This document shows positions 1 to 7,732 of a stretch of 8,900 nucleotides of DNA, piece after piece (position 1 is the first letter of the stretch; each line of letters begins with the position of its first letter). The notes below the pieces were generated by a model. It was not told the DNA's origin, did no database searches, and saw only the letters and a list, made by a program, of their open reading frames with translations. Both the position numbers and the translations under genes were made by a program. The stretch comes from Chloroflexota bacterium (GTDB lineage: Bacteria; Chloroflexota; Limnocylindria; QHBO01): assembly GCA_005879815.1 (NCBI GenBank), contig VBKA01000169.1, positions 1 to 8,900 on the forward strand, given 5' to 3'.

Positions 1-53
1 GAACGAAGGTGGTACCACGAGGCACCCGCTCGTCCTTCGGCGAGCGGGTTTTT
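1..53 (+). promoter_or_regulatory. T-box riboswitch, 3' part (antiterminator plus terminator), controlling valS
   Basis: This is the downstream end of a tRNA-sensing T-box leader; the specifier stem lies upstream of the window. The T-box core is at 5-21. Two antiterminator strands can be drawn directly: GAAGG (5-9) pairs with CCTTC (34-38), and ACGAG (17-21) pairs with CTCGT (29-33). Together they give ten perfect pairs around a 7-nt bulge TGGTACC (10-16). In this family the first four bulge bases pair with the tRNA acceptor end. Here TGGT would pair with ACCA, matching discriminator A, the usual base in tRNA-Val. The alternative fold is the terminator at 25-53, which shares bases 29-32 with the antiterminator, so the two are mutually exclusive. 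Inference: uncharged tRNA-Val stabilises the antiterminator and allows transcription of valS. Confidence 0.93.
25..53 (+). terminator. T-box attenuator terminator upstream of valS
   Basis: An 8-bp perfect stem (CCCGCTCG at 25-32 with CGAGCGGG at 41-48) closes an 8-nt loop and is followed by five T residues (49-53). This is a standard intrinsic terminator. Its left arm overlaps the 3' strand of the T-box antiterminator, so it forms only when the antiterminator does not. Confidence 0.92.
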
Positions 54-93
54 GGTGTCCTGGAACCAAGCTGTCGAAGAGAGGAGCTCAGCC

Positions 94-2775
<2,682 letters not shown>

Positions 2776-2812
2776 TGGAGATGGGTCTCGGTCGGGCCGC
2801 TCAGCGGGCGGC

Positions 2813-2821
2813 TGCTAGAAT
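2813..2821 (+). promoter_or_regulatory. candidate extended -10 promoter for the gene at 2852
   Basis: TGCTAGAAT is an extended -10 (TGn + TAGAAT at 2816-2821) and predicts a start of transcription near 2828, giving a leader of about 24 nt. No convincing -35 hexamer is present, and a small GC hairpin (2796-2812) occupies part of that region. Similar TGn-NANNAT boxes occur ahead of two other genes in the window. It suggests the gene can be transcribed separately from valS. Confidence 0.5.
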
Positions 2822-2851
2822 CCGCGTCGCTTCGAAGCAAGGTCCCCGCGC

Positions 2852-3583
2852 ATGTCGTTCCTGAAACGCAAGAAGGCTGAGTCACCACCCCCGCCGCCGA
2901 CGCCGATGGTCGAGGAGGTGACCGGTCAGCAGTACGCGCTGAAGCTGGCCTACATGGCCCGCAGCAGCGACGGCCTCCGAATGGGCACCGATCCAGCGGT
3001 GTTCAAGATGCTCCCGCAGATCGTCGAGCCCCTCTCGGACACGCCCATCGAGATCATCGAGCCGCTCCCCCTGGAGTACAGCGACGCCACGCCGGCCGTC
3101 GAACGCTTCAACGAGATGCAGCAATGGGTGTTGGCCCGCCGCGACCTGGGCCCCATCGCCCGTCATGCGCTCTACGTGCTCGAGATGACCGATGCCCTCG
3201 ACATGACCGTTGACACGTTCTTCTCTGGCCTGCTGCACGGGGAGACCGACACCAGCGGCTACCCCGATTACCACGCGGTGGTGGGTGGACTCGCCAGCCA
3301 CTTCGACGAGCTATCCGGCGAGCTCATCGTGCGCTCAGTGGTGGGCTGGGGAGGCAAGGGCCAGCGGGGTGACACAGAGCGCATCGGTCAACGCCTGCTC
3401 AGCTCGCTGTATCAGCAGGTCCTCGCTTCCGGGTACAGCCTGGGAACCGCGGATCACGCACGGATCACGCCCGCGGCCGGTCCCTCCGGTGGCCTGGCGT
3501 GCGCGCACTGCGGATTCGAATCGCAGAGCGCCAGCGCCTTCTACTGCCCCAAGTGCGGGATGCGGATGGCCCGCGGCACGTAG
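2852..3583 (+). CDS. hypothetical protein with C-terminal zinc ribbon
   Basis: Function not recognised; 243 aa. The N-terminus is basic (MSFLKRKK) and followed by a proline run (residues 12-16). The middle, about residues 25-200, looks like a soluble mixed alpha/beta or helical domain with no family motif I can name; it includes a Gly/Trp stretch VVGWGGKGQRGD near 163-174. The C-terminus holds CAHCG (217-221) and CPKCG (232-236), a rubredoxin-like zinc-ribbon knuckle pair; these are the only four cysteines. No signal peptide or membrane segment is seen. ATG 2852 has a weak AAGG (2839-2842) upstream and is the first start after the candidate promoter. It lies 76 bp after valS and 124 bp before the CpaE-like gene. 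The tail closely resembles that of the minus-strand protein at 5368-6840. Confidence 0.88.
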   Translation: MSFLKRKKAESPPPPPTPMVEEVTGQQYALKLAYMARSSDGLRMGTDPAVFKMLPQIVEPLSDTPIEIIEPLPLEYSDATPAVERFNEMQQWVLARRDLGPIARHALYVLEMTDALDMTVDTFFSGLLHGETDTSGYPDYHAVVGGLASHFDELSGELIVRSVVGWGGKGQRGDTERIGQRLLSSLYQQVLASGYSLGTADHARITPAAGPSGGLACAHCGFESQSASAFYCPKCGMRMARGT

Positions 3584-3601
3584 CCGCTCAACAATCTGAC
3601 C

Positions 3602-3624
3602 AGTACCTTCGGCGTCCGGGTACT
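3602..3624. repeat. inverted repeat in the 3584-3707 intergenic region
   Basis: AGTACC (3602-3607) and GGTACT (3619-3624) are perfect reverse complements around an 11-nt loop. There is no T-run, so it is a poor intrinsic terminator. It could be an operator or a minor hairpin upstream of the CpaE-like gene. I found no clear promoter in this intergenic stretch. Confidence 0.3.
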
Positions 3625-3707
3625 ACGCCTGAGTCCCATTGTCGCTCCAAGGGGGCCCGCGGACACTGATGCGATCCGGAACACACCGAACTGCATCGGA
3701 AGGAACT

Positions 3708-4889
3708 ATGGAGCGACCAAACGTCCTGCTCGCGCTGCCCGACGGCGAGCTCGCCGCCGCCGAGGCCGCTCTGCGCCGAGCGGGTTTCGAGCCGGTTCGC
3801 CTCGACGAATCGGGCCCACACGTCGACCTGGCAGCCATCGACTGCGACGAGCAGCCCGAAGTGGCGCAACAGCTGCACGCCACCCTTCACGACGGTCGGA
3901 GCGTTCCGACCATTCTGATCTTCGGGAACGAGCCTCCTGAGTACGGGACGCGTGGCGACGAATACGCCATGAAGCCGTGTCCCCCCGAGGCGCTCATCTA
4001 TCGCCTCCAGGCCATGCTCATACGCACTGGCCGCACGCTTCCAGGAGATGCCGCCGCCATGGCCGCTGAGATGGGCGACGTGCCGATGATGGGCGAAGGG
4101 CGTGTAATCAGCGTCTTCGCCCCCAAGGGCGGGGTCGGCAAGACCACCATCGCCGTCAACATGGCCGTCGCGCTCCGCGAGCAGACCCGTGACCGGGTGC
4201 TCCTGTTTGATGCCGATGTCGGGGTCGGAAACGTGACCGCCGTCCTCGAGGTGCCGGCCAAGAAGGGACTCATCGACCTCGCGGACAGCCCTCCCGCGGA
4301 ATGGACCGATCTCGCATTCGAGCACGTCACCGCGGTCCACTCCGAGACCGGAGTGCGCGTGCTCACATGGGGGACCGACCCCGGCGACTCTGAGAAGATC
4401 ACCGTGGACCTCCTGCTCGCGGCCTTGCGATGGGGAAAGGCGAACCACGCCTACATCGTGGTTGACAACCATCCCGGTTACGACGACCGGACCATGGCGA
4501 TGCTGACCCTGGCGACCGAGATCTTTCTGGTCGTGACGCCCGAGGTGGGAGCCCTGCGCAACAGTGCCCAGTTCCTGGCGCTGGCCCGCGAGGTCGGCCT
4601 GGGAGACATCGTGCGAGTCGTCGTCAATCGCGCGAACCACGGGATCGCCGTCGGGGACATGAGCAAGACCCTGGGCCTGCCGGTGTCGGCGACCATCGTC
4701 TCGAACGGGCCGAAGGCGGTGATGGCCTCAAACGAGGGCCACCCGGTGATCCTCAAGTTCCCCAAGGAGAAGATCGCCCAGGATCTGCACAACGTGGCCC
4801 GACTGGTCACGCAGCCGCCCATGCCCAAGGTGGCAACCGCCGCGCGACCGTGGTGGATGCGGCTTGGAGCCCGCGCCACCAACGCCTGA
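3708..4889 (+). CDS. CpaE/TadZ-like protein: pseudo-receiver fused to ParA/MinD ATPase
   Basis: 393 aa in two parts. Residues 1-110 resemble a receiver fold: a beta strand NVLLALPD, a possible phosphoacceptor-position Asp (D45 in LAAIDCD), and the conserved Lys-Pro (K89-P90). The paired acidic residues normally found after the first strand are missing, so phosphorylation is doubtful. Residues about 130-370 are a ParA/MinD ATPase with deviant Walker A KGGVGKTT (K140 and K145), FDADVGVGN (D168, D170) and a second Walker-B-like strand VVDNHPGYDD. This pairing is characteristic of CpaE/TadZ proteins, which localise type IVc (Tad) pilus machinery at the cell pole; that role is inferred, since no other tad gene is in the window. 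ATG 3708 is chosen for GGAAGGA (3698-3704). In-frame starts at 3639 and 3669 would add non-conserved residues. The C-terminal tail is aromatic and basic (PWWMRLGAR). Confidence 0.92.
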   Translation: MERPNVLLALPDGELAAAEAALRRAGFEPVRLDESGPHVDLAAIDCDEQPEVAQQLHATLHDGRSVPTILIFGNEPPEYGTRGDEYAMKPCPPEALIYRLQAMLIRTGRTLPGDAAAMAAEMGDVPMMGEGRVISVFAPKGGVGKTTIAVNMAVALREQTRDRVLLFDADVGVGNVTAVLEVPAKKGLIDLADSPPAEWTDLAFEHVTAVHSETGVRVLTWGTDPGDSEKITVDLLLAALRWGKANHAYIVVDNHPGYDDRTMAMLTLATEIFLVVTPEVGALRNSAQFLALAREVGLGDIVRVVVNRANHGIAVGDMSKTLGLPVSATIVSNGPKAVMASNEGHPVILKFPKEKIAQDLHNVARLVTQPPMPKVATAARPWWMRLGARATNA

Positions 4890-4943
4890 GCCAGGCGGCA
4901 CTCGACTGGTCCCGGCGAGTTCGTTGCGAGGCGTCCGTCCGGC

Positions 4944-4952
4944 TGGCATGAT
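4944..4952 (+). promoter_or_regulatory. candidate extended -10 promoter for the FmdB-family gene
   Basis: TGGCATGAT (extended -10, hexamer 4947-4952) predicts transcription from about 4959, leaving a leader of about 70 nt before the ATG at 5030. The match is weaker than at 2813 or 7001. A strong hairpin starts at almost the same base as the predicted transcript. Confidence 0.35.
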
Positions 4953-4957
4953 TCGCG

Positions 4958-4981
4958 CCGCCGCGCCCACCGGTGCGGCGG
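4958..4981 (+). terminator. strong GC hairpin between the CpaE-like and FmdB genes
   Basis: CCGCCGCGCC (4958-4967) pairs with GGTGCGGCGG (4972-4981), ten pairs including one G-U, around a CACC tetraloop. No T-run follows, so it is not a canonical intrinsic terminator. It may help end or protect the upstream transcript, or form a 5' hairpin on the FmdB mRNA. The structure is certain; the role is not. Confidence 0.45.
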
Positions 4982-5029
4982 TAGCCCGTCGAACTGAGTA
5001 GCCCGCCAAGCCGGGCATGGATGCCGAGC

Positions 5030-5356
5030 ATGCCGACCTACGACTATCAGTGCCGCCAATGCGGCCGCATCACCGAAGTCATCCACTCGATGCTCGAGGA
5101 TGGCCCGACGACCTGCGCGCATTGCGGGGGTCAGCTGCGGCGCGTCCTGCACCCGACCGGCATCATCTTCAAGGGGAGCGGCTTCTACCGGAACGACTCC
5201 CGCGCTGCATCCACAGGCGGAGAATCGGGTCAGGGCTCAAAGGCGACCCCGTCCAAGCGGTCCGACGGCGGAGGTTCGGGCGCCGATAGCCGGGAAGGCG
5301 CGGAGAAGCCGAAGGTCACAGGAACCGAGGGCGCTGCTACCCCAGCCAAGGAGTAG
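5030..5356 (+). CDS. FmdB-family zinc-ribbon protein
   Basis: Small cytoplasmic protein of 108 aa. The family signature is clear: MPTYDYQCRQCG at the start, C8/C11 with C29/C32 as the zinc ribbon, and FKGSGFYRND (47-56) at the end of the conserved domain. FmdB was named from formamide/amide utilisation, where it was proposed as a regulator, but the family is widespread and its function is not settled. After residue 56 the chain is a Gly/Ser/Lys/Glu-rich, probably disordered tail, as is usual. ATG 5030 is chosen because members start at MPTY; an in-frame ATG at 5021 adds only three residues. The Shine-Dalgarno is weak. It converges with the minus-strand gene, with 11 bp between stop codons and no terminator. 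Confidence 0.93.
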   Translation: MPTYDYQCRQCGRITEVIHSMLEDGPTTCAHCGGQLRRVLHPTGIIFKGSGFYRNDSRAASTGGESGQGSKATPSKRSDGGGSGADSREGAEKPKVTGTEGAATPAKE

Positions 5357-5367
5357 CGCCGCGGACG

Positions 5368-6840
5368 TCAGGCAGAACGAGCCTGGCGCGTCCCGCAGCG
5401 ACGGCAGAAGCGGGCGCTCGCCGATAGCGAGAGGCCACAGCTGCCACAGTTCTGGACGGCAACGGCGCTCCGCGCCGAAGCCACCTCGCGAGCGGATGCA
5501 GCCCATAGCGCGCTGGACCCGCCGAGCGTGCGCTGAACAAGGTCAGACGGGCTGACGCCCGCGCCGCTCGACCGGTAGGGCAGGACGTTGCGCGCCGGCG
5601 CGACCCTGCCCACTCCGGGATCGTCGATTCCCAGCACGTCCAGCTGGGCGCGACGGGCAGCCAGGGCCTCGTCGTCGATGGCCTCGGGCTGGGCGGTCGG
5701 CGGGAGCGGCTGGGCGCGCGGGATGCGAATGATCGTCTCGGAGATCGGCGTGATCTTGTGGGGCGGGCGGATGGGCGTAGGCGGCGCGAGCGGCGTCGGC
5801 TCGGGCTCGACCTCGGCCGCCACGGGCTCGGGCTCGACCTCGGCGGCCACCGGCTTTGGCTCGACCTCGGCCGCCACGGGCTCGGGCTCGCCCAGCATCT
5901 CGACCTCGGCCGCCACGGGCTCCGGCTCGACCTCGGCCGCAACGGGCTCGGGCTCGGCGGCCACCGGCTCTGTTTCGACCTCGGCCGCAACTGGCTCTGG
6001 CTCGACCTCGGCCGCCACGGGCTCCGGCTCGGCCTCGGCCGCCACGGCCTCGGGCTCGACCTCGGCCGCCACGGGCTCCGGCTCGAACTCCGGCTCGGCC
6101 TCGGCGAACACCGGTTCCGCCTCCAGCTCGGCAGCAACCCACTCCGCCTCCGGCTCGGGCAGTGCTTCCTCGATGGCCGGCCGGAGCGTGATCTCCGCGT
6201 CGTCTTCCCATGCAAGAATGGGATGCAGCTCGGGCTCGACCTCCGCCGCGACCTCGGCCGCTACCGGCTCCGGCTCGACCGGCGCCGCGACCTCGGCCGC
6301 TACCGGCTCCGGCTCGACCTCGATGGTCGGCCCGGCGGCGACCGACTCGATCGGCTCATGGCCGTTGGTGGCGGCCACCTCGGGAAGGTCGCTTTCCGGC
6401 CATGCTTCCACGCCAAGCCGGCGCGAGATCTCATCGGCTTCCAGGGCGCCGGCGACAGCTTCGGCATGCATGGCCTGGTGGTCTGCCAGGTACGCGGCCT
6501 CCATCCGGTCCTCGAGGTCGTCGACGCCCGGGATCGGGACGCAGCTCCGGCAACGGCCAGCGCTCTCGTTCCAGCAGTTGGTGCAGGCGTACTGCCGGCA
6601 GTCGATGCAGAAGCTGAACGCGGCGTGGAAGGCCTCGAGCTGATGCGACGCCACCGTCTCCTCTTCGGAGCGCATGGCGTCATCGATGGTGTCGCTCAGG
6701 GCGTCCTGGCTCATGATGTAGTTCTTGAACCCGGAGACCAGGCCGCGGGTCTTGCGAAGCGTGCTCAGCTTGGCGGGCGCAGGAAACTCGTAGCGCGTAC
6801 CGCAGCGTTCGCAGAAGGATTCGGTTAGTGCTTCGGGCAT
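5368..6840 (-). CDS. hypothetical protein: N- and C-terminal zinc sites joined by an EPEPVAAEV repeat linker
   Basis: Function not recognised; 490 aa. It has twelve cysteines, all in CxxC pairs: C10/C13, C78/C81, C86/C89, C97/C100, C465/C468 and C479/C482, predicting three zinc sites. Residues 1-140 are the conserved-looking domain, with a helical segment and then FCIDCRQYACTNCW. Residues about 174-349 are a low-complexity acidic linker built on EPEPVAAEV, about twelve VAAE cores, interrupted at about 204-250 by a more ordered stretch (HPILAWEDDAEITLRP). A Pro-rich segment (349-384) and a C-terminal zinc ribbon CGSCG...CRRCG follow. No membrane segment or signal peptide is evident. ATG 6840 is chosen because it sits under a GAGG-like site and 33 nt after a TATACT box. 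The in-frame ATG at 6936 would put that promoter inside the gene. The protein may be a scaffold or adaptor. Confidence 0.88.
   Translation of the reverse strand: MPEALTESFCERCGTRYEFPAPAKLSTLRKTRGLVSGFKNYIMSQDALSDTIDDAMRSEEETVASHQLEAFHAAFSFCIDCRQYACTNCWNESAGRCRSCVPIPGVDDLEDRMEAAYLADHQAMHAEAVAGALEADEISRRLGVEAWPESDLPEVAATNGHEPIESVAAGPTIEVEPEPVAAEVAAPVEPEPVAAEVAAEVEPELHPILAWEDDAEITLRPAIEEALPEPEAEWVAAELEAEPVFAEAEPEFEPEPVAAEVEPEAVAAEAEPEPVAAEVEPEPVAAEVETEPVAAEPEPVAAEVEPEPVAAEVEMLGEPEPVAAEVEPKPVAAEVEPEPVAAEVEPEPTPLAPPTPIRPPHKITPISETIIRIPRAQPLPPTAQPEAIDDEALAARRAQLDVLGIDDPGVGRVAPARNVLPYRSSGAGVSPSDLVQRTLGGSSALWAASAREVASARSAVAVQNCGSCGLSLSASARFCRRCGTRQARSA
5797..6321 (-). repeat. in-frame repeat block coding for the EPEPVAAEV linker
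   Basis: The core (about 5800-6087) is a degenerate 27-bp tandem repeat coding for nine residues. Third-position changes and a few substitutions (T, K, A, and an inserted MLG) separate the copies. A second section (6245-6319) has a perfect 36-bp direct repeat (6245-6280 and 6284-6319) with a 39-bp period, coding for thirteen-residue units. All period changes keep the reading frame, so the repeat is under coding constraint on the minus strand. Confidence 0.9.
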
Positions 6841-6878
6841 GACGCCTCGCGTCCCGGTGGCAGCATCAGGGGCGCAAA

Positions 6879-6884
6879 GTATAG
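6879..6884 (-). promoter_or_regulatory. candidate -10 box for the minus-strand repeat protein
   Basis: The minus strand reads TATACT here, predicting a start near 6872 and a leader of about 33 nt before the ATG at 6840. No -35 match is found at the usual distance; a TTGTCG lies only 7 nt upstream, too close to serve. The region is noticeably AT-richer than its surroundings. Confidence 0.45.
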
Positions 6885-6914
6885 CGACGCTCGACAAGGG
6901 CCCCGACGGGGGCT

Positions 6915-6943
6915 TTGGTACCCCCTGGTAGACCATTGGTACC
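6915..6943. promoter_or_regulatory. candidate operator: phased TGGTA cluster in the divergent intergenic region
   Basis: TTGGTACC occurs at 6915-6922 and again at 6936-6943, 21 bp apart. Between them, TGGTAGACCA (6926-6935) is a related imperfect palindrome. The three GGTA cores start at 6917, 6927 and 6938, spacings of 10 and 11 bp, so they lie on one face of the helix. The cluster sits just upstream of the minus-strand -10 box, where a regulator could act. No binding protein is identified. A short GC hairpin (6900-6913) adjoins it. Confidence 0.4.
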
Positions 6944-7000
6944 GACCTTGCAGAGCTCAGCAGGACCGATGGAGCGCTCCCCAGGGCGTTCCGGCCTGCG

Positions 7001-7009
7001 TGCTAGCAT
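7001..7009 (+). promoter_or_regulatory. extended -10 promoter for the FHA-FHA-RodA cluster
   Basis: TGCTAGCAT is an extended -10 (hexamer TAGCAT at 7004-7009). Seven bases separate the hexamer from GTG 7017, so transcription should begin at or within a base or two of that codon. That geometry is typical of leaderless mRNAs. No Shine-Dalgarno sequence precedes the GTG, which agrees. Confidence 0.55.
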
Positions 7010-7016
7010 CGGCCGC

Positions 7017-7093
7017 GTGGGCATCCTCCAGCGTGTCGAGGGCTTCCTCGAGCACCTCTTCGAGGCTCCCGCCGGTCGACTGGGTGCCGCGCC
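7017..7093 (+). pseudogene. N-terminal fragment of the DUF3662 (FhaA-like) protein, out of frame with its continuation
   Basis: From GTG 7017 the reading frame gives GILQRVEGFLEHLFEAPAGR after the start residue, which matches the opening helix of DUF3662/FhaA proteins (typically MGxLxRFExxLE...F.R.F). The frame then runs to a stop at 7128-7130 with unrelated sequence. The rest of the family domain (DTNKSFGD...VPNQYVLHL) continues in another frame from 7094. The family normally has about 16 residues here, including a QPVE/QPVQ motif; only about 8 nt are present. This implies a net loss of 3n+1 bases, most simply about 40 nt, either a real mutation or a sequence or assembly error. Confidence 0.7.
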
Positions 7094-7732
7094 ATGGACA
7101 CCAACAAGTCGTTCGGCGACGTTGGCGTGATCGTCCCCAACCAGTACGTGCTGCACCTCCATCCCACGGACTTCGCGTCCTTCGAGTCGTACCGCGCCGC
7201 TCTCGAGGACGACCTCGCGCACGGCGTCCTGACGCGTGCACGCCATGAGCGCTACACCCTCGTCGCCAGGCCGCGGGTCCATCTCAACGCTGATCGCAGC
7301 ATCCGCCGCGGCGACATCCGCATCGCGGCCAGGGTCGTGGACGATGCAGGCGAACGGCGACACCGGGAGCCATCTGCGCCCGTCACCTCTGACACGGTGG
7401 TGCTCTCGACGCGCGAAGACGCCGCGCCAGACTCGGCGCGGCGCGCGTACCTGCTCGTCGCGACTCAGGGCCAGGACCCGGTTCAGTTCGATCTCGGCGG
7501 TCCCCTGATCACCATCGGACGCGCAAGCGACAACGACGTCATCGTCGACGATCCCATGGTGAGCAGGCATCACTGCCAGCTGAAGCTCCAGCACGGCGCG
7601 TACGGCTTCGTGGATCTCGGCAGCCGCAATGGGTCGATGGTCAACGGCCAGGCCGTGCAGGAGGTGGCCCTGGGACCGGGGGACGTCATTCAAGTCGGGA
7701 GCACCACCATCGAGTTCGGGATCCACGGATGA
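7094..7732 (+). CDS. FhaA-like DUF3662/FHA-domain protein (N-terminus displaced by frameshift)
   Basis: FHA proteins bind phosphothreonine and couple Ser/Thr kinases to envelope synthesis. The 212-aa frame from ATG 7094 holds the rest of a DUF3662 domain (VPNQYVLHLHPTDF, about 13-27, to about residue 85), a Thr/Ser-rich linker, and a complete C-terminal FHA domain: G142-R143, V156-S-R-H-H160, and LGSRNG (175-180) with VNG (183-185). All phosphopeptide-contact residues expected for the family are present. There is no Shine-Dalgarno before ATG 7094. The likely original start is GTG 7017, in another frame, so this product may be truncated, made by frameshifting, or reflect a sequencing error. 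The stop overlaps the next start (ATGA), indicating translational coupling. Confidence 0.88.
   Translation: MDTNKSFGDVGVIVPNQYVLHLHPTDFASFESYRAALEDDLAHGVLTRARHERYTLVARPRVHLNADRSIRRGDIRIAARVVDDAGERRHREPSAPVTSDTVVLSTREDAAPDSARRAYLLVATQGQDPVQFDLGGPLITIGRASDNDVIVDDPMVSRHHCQLKLQHGAYGFVDLGSRNGSMVNGQAVQEVALGPGDVIQVGSTTIEFGIHG

Noticed and set aside
11..16. GGTACC shared between the T-box and the 6915-6943 cluster as a common regulator site
   Set aside because: In the T-box these bases are part of the conserved antiterminator bulge, which explains them fully; the match is coincidental.
52..93. Upstream TTG start for valS
   Set aside because: It lies in the terminator T-run and has no ribosome-binding site; ATG 94 has GAGGAG at ideal spacing.
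2796..2812. Terminator after valS
   Set aside because: Only a 5-bp stem (GCCGC/GCGGC) with no T-run; it overlaps the -35 region of the next promoter instead.
3588..4640. 350-codon minus-strand open frame opposite the CpaE-like gene
   Set aside because: Antisense shadow; the plus strand carries intact Walker motifs and a good Shine-Dalgarno.
5800..6087. Possible CRISPR-like array from the regular 27-bp repetition
   Set aside because: The repeats are contiguous, degenerate, without unique spacers, and stay in one reading frame as a protein linker.
5588..6828. Long plus-strand open frames rich in Ser/Thr/Gly/Ala or Arg/Leu/Gly repeats
   Set aside because: They are mirror frames of the minus-strand EPEPVAAEV repeat. 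The minus frame has zinc-binding motifs at both ends and a sensible start, while the plus frames have no conserved domain or ribosome-binding site.
6841..6936. N-terminal extension of the minus-strand zinc/repeat protein from ATG 6936
   Set aside because: It would place the TATACT box and the TGGTA cluster inside the gene, and the added 32 residues show no conserved pattern.
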